A stretch of 64,000 nucleotides of DNA from NCBI RefSeq assembly GCF_000165425.1, contig NW_001799637.1, positions 248,001-312,000 of the forward strand, written 5' to 3'. Source of the stretch: Paramecium tetraurelia (lineage: Eukaryota > Ciliophora > Oligohymenophorea > Peniculida > Parameciidae). A program made the position numbers and the translations under genes. Shown here piece after piece: positions 1 through 13,900 of this stretch; position 1 is the first letter of the stretch, and each line of letters opens with the position of its first letter. A model generated the notes under the pieces. That model was not told the origin of the DNA. It did no database searches and was given only the letters and a program-made list of their open reading frames with translations.

Positions 1-1198
1 ATTCTTGCTCTATAATGTATCCTTAATGTATTTAAGCCTGTGTTCAAATTCTTTTTGACTCTTCAGACTAATTTTGTATTCCCCTTCCGATTAGATAAAT
101 TAGATATATTATAGTTCTTTTATGAAATTTAAAATATGCCTTGAAAATTCTCTCCTTTAGAAATAATCTCTAATTAATTCCAATGATGGTTTAAAATCTT
201 GATTCTCAATCATAATTTCTTACTGTTCTTCCAATTATAAAACTTATATAAATGCATTGAATATATTTTTGAACAATGTTGATTGTTAATTTACCTAAAT
301 CATAAAATTTGAAGGTTCTGAATAGAAAAATTATACATTCTCACTGCTATCTATATCTATATTAACATCTTCATCTGTTAATATGGTAAGAATATTCATT
401 TGGAAGTACTCCTTCCAATTCATATTATTTTGTTATTTTGATTGATCCAAAAAGTTATTAATTGTTTATTTCTACAAGTTAATTTTCTTTTAAATAATTT
501 AAAAGTCGAAGGAGTCTAAGAACTTATAGTTTATTCTTATATTTTCTGGTGATAATCCAAAGTATTTCTATAATTTAAGTACACTCATTTCAATATCACT
601 AGTCACATCAATGCACAGGCTATCATTCTATTTTTCTAGAAATTAGTAATAATGTTGATTACCTATAATATAGAAATCAAAAATCAAAAGTCTATTGGTA
701 TAAAACTATCTACTTTCTAATTGCAATTCTTTTTCGACAAGAGGGTAAAACTTATTTAAATATCTTCTTAAATTTTTAAATATGGAAGGGTCGTTTAAAT
801 CTTATGTCACGATGGAAATTTTATCCAATTTTTGAATAAATAAAAATGTATATTAAGCTTTCTGTATATTTATAAGCAATCTAATAGTATGATATTAGAT
901 ACCCATTCTTATCTTGATTTTAATGAATATCCTTGACAATATTAAATTCAATTTCAAATTCAGAATACTTCTAATGAATTGTTTCATTAAATTTATTCAT
1001 CTCTTCCTATGTAAAAATGTTCAGAACATTGAAGGTGATTTGTGGTTTGATTGCATTTTGTAATGCTGAGATGAGATCAGGCAACTCACTAACATTATAC
1101 CCTCCGTGTTTCTTAGATTGTATTGTTAAATGCCAGACACCATACATAATGAATAAGAATGCAATATAGCTGTACAAACTAATATGCCTATTTTTCAT
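1..1198 (-). CDS. Membrane protein, possibly PIG-S-like (partial)
   Basis: The ATG is at 1196-1198 and the frame stays open to the left edge, so the 3' end is outside the window. One 22-nt GT...AG intron at 881-902 restores the frame. The N-terminus has one hydrophobic segment (about residues 9-26), followed by a basic, lumenal-looking stretch. The rest is soluble, mixed alpha/beta in composition, and ends in a helical basic region. An N-terminal membrane anchor, a short polar motif and a long soluble domain resemble PIG-S, a GPI-transamidase subunit of the ER. The match is by layout and weak similarity only, so the function is tentative. No paired gene is visible. Confidence 0.5.
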
Positions 1199-1290
1199 TA
1201 AATTTATATATAATATATATAATTTCTAATTTCATTCCAGGATGCCAAATTAAAGAGCGTGTCTCTATTTTGAATAAAAATGAATCTTTG

Positions 1291-1864
1291 ATGAGCATAT
1301 AATTATTAGTATAATAAGGATTATTTTTAGAAAGACTATCATGAAATAAATATTGTTTTATTTTATTATCTTACTAATAAAAGCAATCATTAATTATTTG
1401 AGATATTAGATGACCCATTTAATCTAAAGAGGGCCTTTATTCTAAAATAAGTTCACCAAACAATCTAATCTCAAATCTTAAGATAAAAAAAGAAATAATT
1501 AAATTTATAAGTACTGCTTTGAAAGTATAGAAAACACTATCAACTTCTAAGAGCTAAATTTCATTTGAGTGAACTGCTTTTCATAATAAGTATGATTTTT
1601 TCACTAATACTAATTCAATTGATATAAGAAATCAAAATTTTAAAGAATTGCAAATTCAATTAAAGAAAATCTATGTTTTTGAGAGGCCATATTATGGTTT
1701 AGCTTGTCTATATTGAATTATCGAAATACATTTTAATCATTGGATCATCATAGAAGGATCAGATATTTTAAATTATCTCCTAAATAAAAAATGAGTTGCA
1801 AAATCCAATTTCATATATCTAAATTAATATTTTGATACAGAAATTGTAATTAATATCATAATGA
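1291..1864 (+). CDS. Hypothetical protein, about 169 aa
   Basis: I do not recognise this gene. Starting at ATG 1291, introns at 1309-1330 (22 nt), 1511-1530 (20 nt) and 1569-1590 (22 nt, ending AAG) give one continuous frame to TGA 1862-1864, with a coding length divisible by three. The product is Q-, K- and I-rich with one hydrophobic stretch (about residues 90-103), perhaps a single membrane segment. It starts 92 bp from the start of the divergent membrane-protein gene, so the two may share a promoter. The first two introns look typical; the third is less so. Confidence 0.4.
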
Positions 1865-2131
1865 AACATTAATTAACGTTTGAAAATGTTTATTATTTAA
1901 ATATATCTAACATCATAATTAACTCCATATCATAGATTTCAAAGAATATAATAGAGCTACACTTTTAAGGAGAAATATGTTACATTCTGATCTGAATGAT
2001 AAATAATAACAAGTAGAACTATTTATTATAAACTTATGCCTATATTTACTTTAACTATTTCAAATATTATAGTAAATGATTATCAAAGGGACTGATTATT
2101 TATGAAAATCTGTATTATTTCAATTGTACAT
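1865..2131. other. Intergenic spacer upstream of the tRNA gene
   Basis: AT-rich sequence between the hypothetical gene and tRNA-Ile. I see no coding pattern and no recognisable site in it. Confidence 0.5.
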
Positions 2132-2205
2132 GGTCGAGTAGCTCAGTTGGTTAGAGCGTTGGTCTTATGAGCCAACGGTCGCGGGTTCGATTCCCGCCCC
2201 GACCA
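2132..2205 (+). tRNA. tRNA-Ile (anticodon UAU)
   Basis: A full cloverleaf can be drawn over 74 nt. It has a 7-bp acceptor stem with one A-C mismatch at its sixth pair, a GCTC/GAGC D stem, a TTGGT/GCCAA anticodon stem with loop CTTATGA, a 5-nt variable loop, and a GCGGG/CCCGC T stem with a TTCGATT loop. The anticodon reads UAU, which decodes AUA isoleucine, a codon in heavy use in this AT-rich window. No intron and no encoded CCA are present. The A and B box regions look normal. Confidence 0.9.
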
Positions 2206-2206
2206 A

Positions 2207-2213
2207 TTTTTTT
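2207..2213 (+). terminator. Pol III terminator of tRNA-Ile
   Basis: A run of seven T one base after the tRNA, the standard RNA polymerase III stop signal. Confidence 0.75.
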
Positions 2214-3478
2214 ATTTTATATTAATTCTCCCTCCTTTTTATTTATACACACTCTAATTAATATAAACTACAAACCTTCATTTCAAATTTAGAACATTCC
2301 AATCAGAAAAGAAAATCTCATTTTGCTCCAAACTATGAATTCTTCAGCATTTGAATGATATTTTGCGATAATTATAACATATTAATGAAGTTTGTATTCG
2401 ATCAATAGTAATAGGAACTTGAATTGAAAAATATAATATATATATATAATGCAATTAATAAGCATTTAGTCATTATATCAGATGTCTCTCAATATATAAA
2501 TGTTACAGAGATTATTTGCATACATTTAAAGAAATACCATTATTAACTTTAACTATCATGTTTTTCTATAATGAAATTTTGAATGCAAAAAGCAATATTA
2601 TTTAATCTATTTATAAAATATTTATATAATTTTCTAATTTCCCTTATAAATGTAAATTAAAATTAAAAGGCTCATAAATAATTAAATCTGTAGTTAAGCA
2701 ATGAGATGATATGCAAACCAAATTTGGAATGTACAAATAAAGGGATTACAAAAGATTAAGTAGAGTGTTGATGCTGATATCATATTACTCCAAATTATAT
2801 CGATATTAGTTTAGCCAATCGTTATAATTGAGATTTCAAGCCTTTTCACTTAGAAATAAATAAGAATCAAAGTTAAAGGAATGTAAAGATTTCTTTAGAA
2901 AATAAAAATTTATTTTCACATTTATTTATAATATTTCTACATATTTTTAATGTATTACAATAATTGTAAAATATTAAATATTATTAAATTTCCTAATAAT
3001 CTACATGTTTTATAATTTTAACCCTTCTGTTTACAATCTAATTCAATTCTAAATATTGATTCAAATCAAATCTACTTATTATTTATAATTTAAATGCTTA
3101 AATAGGGTCTGATTTTGATGAAATACCATAAATTAATCATTTTCAATCATGGCGATCAGATTAAATAATGATAAAAATTTTGAAAAATTAATTTAATTAA
3201 TTTTATATAGTTATCGTCTTTGTTGATAATTAATTATAGAAATTATAGTCTACAAAAATTTAAGCCATTCGATAAAAGAGTAAGAACTTGAGAATTTTAA
3301 AGTGCGAATAAAATACATGATGTTTATCGATGGTAATTGAAGGGAAATTAGGGAGATGGGTAAATTCACAAGAAAATTATTTAGAGAAGAGGGTTACAAA
3401 CATTATTTGTTTTTATGACATAATATAATAAAATTATGAAATTATCATAGATAATTTATGAATACCTGCATAGAAAAT
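2214..3478. other. Long AT-rich spacer with one doubtful ORF
   Basis: About 1.26 kb without a convincing gene, which is long for this genome. The only candidate is a TGA-terminated frame on the plus strand from ATG 2711 to 3112 (133 codons). Its first half has plausible codon use (K, R, S, Q) but its second half is the I/F/Y/N mix expected of noncoding AT-rich DNA. A short alternating TA run lies near 2435-2450. Nothing else stands out. Confidence 0.3.
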
Positions 3479-6400
3479 ATGCAAAGACAAAACAAAAGAA
3501 CGATGATTCATACTCTAAGCAAGTAAATCGTACAATTTAATAAACAAGATTGAATTTGAAAATGGAGACACAGTGAATTTAAAGGGCTTCTCTTCTTCTG
3601 AATTAAAAAACAAAATCTCCACCATTCAATCATTGGGGAGTATTCTATGGAGGTATATGAAAAGACCATTCAATTACATTTTCCTTCTGATCAGTATCAT
3701 ATGTCTGAGCATCACTCAAAACAATTCTCAAGTTATTTTTGGATTTGTTATACCATTTCTTTTCAGCACAGTGATGTACTTGATAAAAACCTTGTATTAT
3801 ATGATTTTGGTGCACGATGAAGACAATCTAATTAACCAGAGACAAGTGATAGCGTTTAAGAAATTGAAGAAAATGATGTAAAACAAGAAAATCAGTTTAA
3901 TGGAATATGAACAAAAGGTGAATAGGACTTAATTGATTTCCACTTAAAGAGCCGATAGGGGAATGATGCCATCATCTCCATAGGCTCTGATGGAGTTGAA
4001 TGAAAGCGCTAAGATCAGTATAATAGAAACGATAAGATGGGAGGATTTGGAGATTGGAGACATAATAATATTGAAGAGGAACGAGGTTTGTCCTGCAGAT
4101 TGTCTGATACTGGAGTCGAACCAAGAAAGATTCTACGTGAATAACACATGTGTGAATGGACAGACAGATGAAGGGATAAAGGGTGCAAACGAATTAACAT
4201 CTTTGCCTAAGATGCACCAATTCAAAGGAAATGGATTCGAATACCGATTGTTGTTGAGTGGGACGGTGACATTCGATAAGGATTACAAATCTGAATCCTT
4301 TTACACTGGATTCATAAGATTGAAGAATGATCCTTAGCCTGTTGACATCAAGAAGGAGAACATTCTATATAGAGGATAACAATTACAGACTTGCGATTAT
4401 ATATACGGACTTGTTTTAAGTTGCGGTTTGAATTGCCAATATTATCATTTGACCAATTTTGAGAAGTCAACGAAATCATTCTTCGATAGTAGAGTTGATA
4501 CCTTCTACAAGTTCACGTTAATACTGATAATTGTGTTATCATTTGGATCTTGGATGATTAAATCAATCAGGTTTATTAATGATGGGTGGTAAATATAGTG
4601 CTTAGCTGATTACTTCTTGCTTTATCTGAATATGTTTCCGTATTATCTGATAGGAGTATTGGATGTATTATAAATTATTTGTTCCAGTTAGAAGATGTTT
4701 AAATTCAAAAAGCAGAAAGCAGGTCAGAACAACGAGAGTTAAGAGGAGTTCAATATCTTTTAGAATCATAAGATGGAATTAAATACTGTGTACAGTAAGT
4801 TAAATGCAACCCCTATTGCTGATTTATCATTGGTAGATTCTGTCATTTTTGACAAGACTTGTACTTTGACCATTCCACAATTTAAGATAAAATTAATTTT
4901 GATTAATGAAACATTTTATGAGATTCATAATAAAACATTTAAAAATGCAACCTAATGGAAGAAGTATCAGAAAGATGTGTTGGATAACTAGGAGATGCTC
5001 TTCATTCAAGATCAATCCTTATCCCCTAATTAAATTTCATCTATTAAGGTATCACCCCATCATAGGCCTATGAGTCCCACTAAAAGGACTTCAATCCCTG
5101 CTTGGAGATTGGAGGACAACCTAGTGAATATTGAACCTAATTTAGAGTAAGATATACGTGAGACAAGTTAATAGGATGAAGCCAATTTCAATGCTGAAGA
5201 AATTGCAGACGATCATTCCAAATTGAAAGAGATTCATAGAACAAAACCACCAAAATTGTTTTAAATTGACTCTTGGGAATCAGGAACCGATCTAGGAGGA
5301 ATGATTAATCAGCTGAATGAATAAAGGATGATTAAATCCCAATCTCCTATCAAAGAGACAGCAAGACGTAAGTTCAGTGAGAGAAGGCCAATATTAGAAA
5401 AGATGGAACCCAAAAAGAAATTATCAGCTGATCGATTTTACAAGACTGATGAATTCAACATTCAATATGAGAGACAGGATGATTTTATAAGTAATGAGAA
5501 AGAAATCTATAGTAAATCATTGACTCCAGAATACAGGGGAGTCATTGAAGAGGCACTGTTTATCCTCATCGTTTGTCATGATACTTAGACTAAGTACCTA
5601 CAGAAATTAGATTCATTATAATAGGAATTTAACAATCAAATAGATGAACTTTAAGTTAGTTTAGCTTCGAATTACGATTACAAATTTATTGGGTCTACAT
5701 TTGGTAAAAGCAAGTACATTATAGAAATTAAAGAGAATCTATTGGAAATCCCAGTAACAGTGACATAATTGGACAATACGAAATTATGTGTAACAACTTA
5801 AATTATGGATTATAATAAATTATTAGCATTTTAATTCAATGATAAATTTGAATACATACAATACATCAGAGAAGATGGTTTAGAATTGATAGAAGGGATC
5901 AATATGGATAAGGAAGATAAGGATGTTTGGAATGGGATAATCAATAAGATTATATAAAGAGGTTGTAGGCCTGTCATTTACTATAAATGCAATATGGACT
6001 AAAATGGTTATAATTTATTTGTCAAGAATCCATTGGAGGAGATTAAAAATAAAAATAATTAATTAGAAGTGATTCTAATTGTTGGGGTGTAAGAAAAGAT
6101 GAAGAAGTAATTGAAAGAAATAATCAACTATTATCATAACGCAGATATATCTATATGGATAGCCAGTGGTGATACTAAAAATAAGGTATTACCAGTTGCT
6201 TATAAATCGAACATTCTGAAGGAAAACATTCAGGTTCTAACAATAGAATCCAATGACATGATCTCTTAACAGATCAAGTAACACATTTTATGGTGTTACA
6301 ACAATTTGATTAAACAATTAAGGGAAGAGCAAAATGATAAGAAGAATAACGAAAAGCTTGGTAGTCCCAATAGTAATAAGAGAAAATCAGTAACTGTTGC

Positions 6401-9400
6401 TAGAAGAGCCAGTACAAGAGGAGTTTTAATCGGAATAAATAACAATTTATCAAAAAGTAAACCATTCTGTATAATGATTGAGGGGAAAGCTCTTGAGATC
6501 ATTGAAAACGATTAAAATTTATACCATCATTTGGCATTTTTAGTATCCTTTTGCACTCACCTAATTGGATATTCTATGAATAAGTATTAGAAGGGTGTTT
6601 TGATTAAGATCCTATAGAAAAAGTAATTGTAAAGAAGAAGAATATTAGTAGTTGGTGATGAAGCCAATGATTCAATTATCATGGAAAATTCAGATTTCGC
6701 AATACAAATATAGAATGAAAGGATTAATTAAAATAGTAAAATAGAAAAGATGGAATAAATTGAGAGACTAAAAAAAGAAAATAATACAAGCTATTCTTAA
6801 GTTACAAACAAGTTATCCAAGTATAAATAGATAAATTCAAACTATTCCAAGAAACAGATGGAGAAGTTCATCTATTCCAAAGTTAGATATATGAGTACAG
6901 CAGATCTAATTATCAAGGATATGAATAATCTAGTAACATTACTATTTTATGACAGTAGAAAACATGCAGAATTTGTGGAGAACATAATGATATATGCATT
7001 TTATAGATGCTATTTGATTATGTTTTGCCTATTTTTCCAATGTATTTTGGAAATAGAAAATGAGATTCCTCCTCTTACGTATTTCTAATCCATTATGTTT
7101 ATATTACCCTCTTTGTTGTTGTATAAGTAGTCAATCCTGAATACTCAAAATATAACAGATTTCAAACAACAAGTAGTATACTTTTATAACCAGAATTGGA
7201 TTCAATTTAGAAAGCATAAATATGGGTTGTTCATATACAAAGTCTTATTGTTCTCAATTTTTGAGTCCTTCATAATCATATTCATTCAAAAACACATAGA
7301 CTTTTTTACAAATGATGGCAGAGGTTTCGGTGATGATGCATAATCTCTGTAATTGTATACAATAATAATCTTTGTTGAATAAAGTAAATGGATCTATGAT
7401 AGTATTGTCTATTGGTGGGTCCTATTTATTATACTGTATTTGTTGACTTTAATAAGTTATATTCCAATCTTTGATGAGACATATTCATAAATTATGGAAC
7501 ACCTGATAAGTGTTCAAAGTGTTTTTTATATCATACTTATTATTCTGATTGTTTTCACACTCTAACTTTTATTGTTTTAATTCATCCCCTATACTGTTGA
7601 TAGATTGATGTTTTCAGTAAAAGACAAGATCGAAATATCTAGTTTATTGAAACCAATTGAAATTTATTATTCGAAGAAGAAGATCAATGGCTCTCTTTTA
7701 CTGAATATCTAAAAATATGCATTGAAATTATTTAAAAATGAAGATGATATGGACTCATCCATTAGATCAATGTTGTCAGGTATGGCTCTCAGTGAAAAGA
7801 GCATAAAAATCAATATGTTTACATAGCAATTCAAGAATATCCAACTGGAAACAAAATATTAATTGAATGAATCAAAATCCATTTTAGAATATTATCGATT
7901 CTACTATCCGTTGAGTTGGATGCTAGTGGAAGGAGCAATATTGCTGCAGATTTGGTTTATCAATAAGGATGAAAATTATACATGGCTATTGTATTTTTCA
8001 TTTGGATATAATGGCACCTAGATATTGATGGCTCTATTCATCTACACCTCAGTGTTTAAGAAGTACCATTTCAGGTTATCTAAAATCTTGATCCTATCCC
8101 GTCTGTTGTACAAGATAGTATATGACATCTACTTTTTCTAACAGAATGACAATTCATTAAGTGACATGCTTATTATGCAGTTGTTCATGCTGTAACCATT
8201 AATAGATGACAGACCCTTGACCATCATATTCTATTGTATCATAGTCAATATCAGTTTCATCATCAGATTCAGTGCCAACAACACCTCCATCAATTAGAAT
8301 ATCAATTAATACATCATGCTCAACTATTATCTCATAGCATTTATGCAGACAGGCTTGAGTAGTGGAATGCATTTGAGAGTGCAAAGGAATTTGAGATAGG
8401 AATTCATTGAAAATCTACAGTTGAATTAGAAAATCAATTCAATAAGTGACACTCTCTCAATTCTGATGCCAAAGTTCATCAGAAACATGATAAATCAGAG
8501 TGGAGAGTTTGACATATAGGAGAATCAAGGAGAAGTGGCAATTCTATTTTGCGATATTTGTGAATTTGATACCATAATAAAGGTGCAACAATAGAATGTG
8601 GTTCACTTACTTGACATCCTATTCAGACAATACGATTCATTGTGTAATTAATACAATCTGCAGAAGATCGAAACTGTCGGTAAGACTTACATGGCAGCTT
8701 CAGGGTTGAAGAATCTAATATCCCAAAATAATATTAACCCTGTATTTAGAGCTCTCCAAGTAGCCTTTGAAATGTAGAAATTTGCTTCATCACAGAGTTT
8801 TGGTTAGACTGAAAACATTGTAGTGAAAATTGGAGTGCATTATGGCAATGTGATTGCTGGTGTAATAGGATATCACAAGCCTCAATTTTCCTTGATTGGC
8901 GATACCGTCAATACAACCAGTAGGGTTTGTTCTACTGCTTAGGATAATCAAATCAAGATATCCGAGGAGGCATACAAGCAGGTCTCATCTTGTGTTGATT
9001 TCACTTTTACTTTGGACATTGTGGAAGCTAAAGGAAAGGGATAATTGACTACGTATTTGGTATAGGAAGTCATAAAAGAGAAGGTCTCAAGAAAGAAATT
9101 GAGGAAATTCAAAGATGATATGTAAATCTTCCTAAATCGAGAGGATTATGTAGGTAGACAAAGAAAATCTATATTTGAATTCAAGAACTCTCGAAAACCT
9201 ACTATTGTTTAATCCAGTATTAAGATAGTGACACCTTAATTGGTGTTTAAATCGAGTAACAATTTGGATAATCAGAATTTGGCATTAAATAATAGTAATA
9301 ACAATAACAATGTGTCTCAGCAACATTCTAGAGGGGAATCTGATTAATTGCAACCTCCAATAAAAGAGCAATAGGGTTAAACAATCACAGGGTAAAACCT

Positions 9401-10874
9401 AATTGAAGCCCTAGAAATTAAATTAGCCAGAGAAAACCTTGTGTTCGAAGATGCACTTGAGTTCCCATTGATTGAAGTGGATAAGGAAAAACTTAAACAA
9501 ATCCATTAATCTGAAGATGAATTTAAAGAGATGGATGTGTTGATCTTGGATAAGAGCAGATTGTACCTTGATTTTCATTCAGATGTCGATGAGGATGTCA
9601 TATAAGAGTTTTATGAGGAATTGAGACAATAAAATAAAATATTGGTAATTCTTTTGGAACTGGGAATGAGTATTCTGATACTTATCTAGAATACATCAAC
9701 CATTTTAATAGACAACATTTTCAGAGAGATTATTGTTTGGTATATTAATGTTGTGTAGGGATACTTGATTGTCTTTGTTAAATTGATTTTCATCTGCTTA
9801 TTGTTCAATGAGCAATATTGTAATCACTTTTTCAAGTAGAAGTATTTTATAGGGTTCTACATCTTTATTTTAATCTGGTGGATCATGCACATCTTTAGTG
9901 TAAAAGAAGGTATAATAGGAGAGGTTTGCATTGCTATAGGGATCTTCCTCTCTTTTTTGACTCAATTGAACCCCATAATCAAAATGAAATACAAGGTAGT
10001 GGAAAGCGTTGTTATGATCTGTATGAATATTATTGCAGCTGTGGTTAACAAATGGGATAAGTCCTTAATTTATTATGCTAGTCTACTATAACTAATATTT
10101 GTAACCAACTAAATCTACAAATTTTTGAAGAATGTAGAAGCTTACAACTAAAAATGCAAGCTAAAATACAAACATGAATAATTAGATTAGTTAGTAAAAC
10201 ATTAATTGCCTACTCACATGCTCGATTAATTTTTACAATTACAATAATCCAGAGCTGTCTTGAAGGATTAACATGAAGATGTTACTCTCTTGTTTGCTGA
10301 CATCGCTGGATTTACAGAATATTCAAGTAAAGTAGCTCCTGAATAAGTTGTATTTATGTTGAGAAATCTATTCACTGAATTCGATAAGTGTTGTCAAGAG
10401 AAGAACGTATACAAATTATACACTATTGGGGATTGTTATGTAGTCATGGGAATGGTCGATGCTAAAGACAGGAATCCAGCTTTGGAGGCTAAAAATACAG
10501 TGGAAATGGCATTCGAAATGATTAATATCATTAGAAAGGTCAGAGACAAAATTAATAATTCAGATTTACATATGAGAATCGGTATTCATACTGGTAAAAT
10601 CATTGGGGGAGTTCTTGGAACTGATATTGTGAGATATGATATCTATGGACCAGATGTGTTAATAGCCAACAAAATGGAATCCAAGAGTGAAAGAGGTTAG
10701 GTACAAGTTTCGGAAACTACAAAAAAAACATTGGAATTATGTTATCCAGAAGAATTTCAATATTAGTCGCATTGCATGGTGAAAATCCCATCAATCGATA
10801 GAAATACTGAAGGCCATTTTATTTAAATTAAGACCTTCCAAGAACCATCAATGGATTTACAGAATTTTAATTGA
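3479..10874 (+). CDS. Guanylyl cyclase with P-type ATPase-like N-terminal module
   Basis: A giant ciliate-type guanylyl cyclase of about 2,458 residues that would make cGMP at a membrane. The frame is open from 3507 to TGA 10872-10874. The ATG at 3479 joins it through a proposed 19-nt intron (3530-3548), so the start is the least certain part. Residues 30 to about 1,300 follow the flippase (P4) P-type ATPase layout, but key motifs are altered: NGQT at 220 (normally DGET), DKTCT at 452 (DKTGT) and GDEAND at 1053 (GDGAND). Two cyclase domains follow, each after a block of membrane segments. The first (from about 1680) is C2-like, with purine-selecting Glu 1725 and Ser 1798. The second (from about 2262) is C1-like, with both metal Asp, 2268 and 2312. 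This order is the reverse of animal adenylyl cyclases and is known for Paramecium and Tetrahymena guanylyl cyclases. Confidence 0.93.
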
Positions 10875-10900
10875 TAAATATACTAATAATTATATTCATC

Positions 10901-13900
10901 TCATTTTTTGTTATGTTTCAATGCTTCTTAATAAATACCATAGAAGATGGAATCCTTTAATAATAATAATTCCTTTGTCTTGCCATACTCTTTGATTTCC
11001 CCTGCATCAACAACAATTATTCTAAAATATCAAAATTAATTATTACTTATCACAATGCAAAATAGTATTAATTCTATGAGCAATTGTAATAACAGTGCAA
11101 TCCTTGAATGCATTCAAAATTGTTTCTTATATCTTATGCTCAGTTTCAACATCAATATTTGCTGTTGCCTCGTCAATGAGAACGACTTTACTTTTTTTCA
11201 AAACAGCCCTGGCAATGCAAATTAATTACTTCTCTCCTGAACTCAGATTGTCCCCTCCTTCACTAATTTAAGTATTTAATCCATTCCTCTGCTAAGTCAA
11301 CTCCTTCAAACAACATTACTCCAAGACACTTACGATTTCTTCATCCGTTCTCTAATTTAAAGGGTCTATGTTCTCTCTTAAAGTACCATCAAAGATCGTT
11401 GAATCTTACATAATCATAGTGATATGCTCTCTAAGTTATTTTAAAGAGATAGTCGATATATCAACATTATCTATAACAATCTTGCCTTCAAGAGCCTCTA
11501 GAATTCTTAGGAGAGTTAGTGTCATAGTAGACTTACCTGCTCCAGTTCTACCTACAACTCCAATCTTATCTTAAGGATCGATCGTAAAATTTAGATTCTT
11601 CAAAGCAGGTTTCAATCCTTCTCGATACCTGACTGAATAATTATCATAGTCTATCCTTCCCTATTTCGGCCAATGATCTAAATAGTTCTCCTAATGAGAG
11701 GCTTCCTCTAAATGATTATCCACTAACTCTTTATATCCTGGTTCAGGTTCTATCTTAGTGAATGCCAAACATCTCTCAAATGAGACCAATCCCAATTACA
11801 ATTAACTAAAGGATTGAACACATTCTGAGACATTACCATCAATTTAAGTTGCATATGTCAATAGTAATCCAGCCAAAGATGGATTTGAAAAGGAGAAGAA
11901 TACACAATAAACTATTGCCATGGCATTAACAACTAAGCTTACCAATCCCAATATCAACATAAACCATGTCTATGTTCCTATTAATTCTAAAAACACTCTT
12001 CGATTTACATCCATATTGTCACAATGCTTTTCTATGAACTTACTTTCCTTTTTAAATACTCTCACATAACTCTACCCATTTATGCATTCACCAAAGAAAC
12101 TCACTATAGGACTTTTAGAGATGGATTCCAATCTTTGCAATTCTCTACTTGCTGTCACATATAATAACTAAATCCACCAACATAAACTGAAGTAAAAGAA
12201 CAAAGGGATTAACATGTAAGCAGTACTCGAGTAAACATAAATAGTCAAATTTGCTATCAATAAACTCACAGAGATGAAAAACCAACTCAAACCCCAATAT
12301 ATTTCACTATCCAATGAATTTTAATCCTTTGTTAATCTATTCAATATTCTACCCAAAGGCACTCTTTCAAAAAATGAACATTAAGGAGCATATAATAAAC
12401 AACTATCATTAATAATACTCTTTACTTTATCATTTTTGTATGGATTTTGTCAGATGTTCTTGTACCAGCAGAAACTAACAACAGAGGTCTCAGAAATGCA
12501 AATACTCCCTATCCCAATGAGAAATAAAAGTAGAATTCTAAATATTTATAATTGTCGATATTTTCATCCTCCTCTGCCTTAGATGTCCAAAGAGCAATCA
12601 GAATGGAAGTACCAAAATAGCATCCTATCCAACAAATCTATACAAAAGTCAACAAAATTATATTAAAATATCCAGTTAATTTAAAATATTATTTGTAAGT
12701 ATCTAATGCCAAATTCCCCCTTTCTCTATCTTCATCCAGCATCAATTCATTATTCTAATCATTCTTGGGCCTCCTCCTTAGATGATTCTTACTAAACTAA
12801 TTAAAGGAAGTTCCTCGACCTTCTACTCTATGGTCTCCTCATCCTCATTTTGATGTTGATTTTTGTATAACTTTTGGAATATTGAATTAAAACTAGTTGA
12901 ATTATTTAATTTCTTGGAATGTGCCCTACTCAATTACTGCTCCATTTTCCAATAAATATATGTAGTCCACATACTGTAAACTATTTAAGGCGTGGGTGAT
13001 AAGAATTCTTGTTTTATTTCTCAAATATCCATTTAAACATTCATTCATAATGAAATTACCTACATGAGCATCAACTGCACTTATTGGATCATCCAATAAT
13101 ATTATGTCAGCATCACTGTATATAGCCCTAGCCAAACTTATTCTTGCTTTTTAACCACCAGATAGGTTTATTCCCTTTTCTCCAATCATTGTCTCATCCC
13201 CTTTTATTAATATCTTCAAATCCTACGATAAACAGGAATATTTAAGTGCATTCTAGTATTTCTATTCCTTATACTCTAATCCGAATAAGATGTTTTCTTT
13301 TACAGTTAAATTTTATATCCAATATTTCTATCCTACATATGCTAATGACCCTGTTATCGTAACCTTGGGAGGATTCTCAGGGTTATACAGCATCTCCCCT
13401 ATTATCGCCTATAAAATCGAAGTCTTGCCTGCTCCCACATCTCCTATTATGCCAATCATCATCCCCTTCTTTATTTCCATATTGATATTAAATAAGACTT
13501 GTTTCTTCTCATTTTCCTTCTGACTTTATTCCTCTACTTGTAACTTTTTAGTTTTCTTTTGTTTCTTCTTCTTTTTGTTTTCTTACTCCTTCTTCTCTTA
13601 CTCGTCAATCTCTTCCTTTTTTAGTGTTGACCAATAGAAGTTACCACCCCTTATTTCAACTGATCTTTCATCTCCATAATAATCAAACTAAATGCAATCA
13701 GATTATAATTCGTCAGTAAATAAAAATTTCTATATTCTTTTTAAACTTATATTTGTAGCCATGACTTCATTGATGGCTATTGGCAATTGCAACAAAGGTT
13801 ATTGTAACATTTAGAATAAACTGATAATTGCAAAGGTACTACCAGCACTTAGTTGATGACCTAATAGAATGTGCATTAGGAAGGTCCCACACAATATTAA

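Noticed and set aside
2430-2455. TA microsatellite
   Set aside because: Too short and imperfect to stand out from the AT-rich background.
3573-10700. Many in-frame TAA/TAG codons, which look like a decayed pseudogene under the standard code
   Set aside because: The frame is open to one TGA and conserved domains are intact; TAA/TAG are glutamine here.
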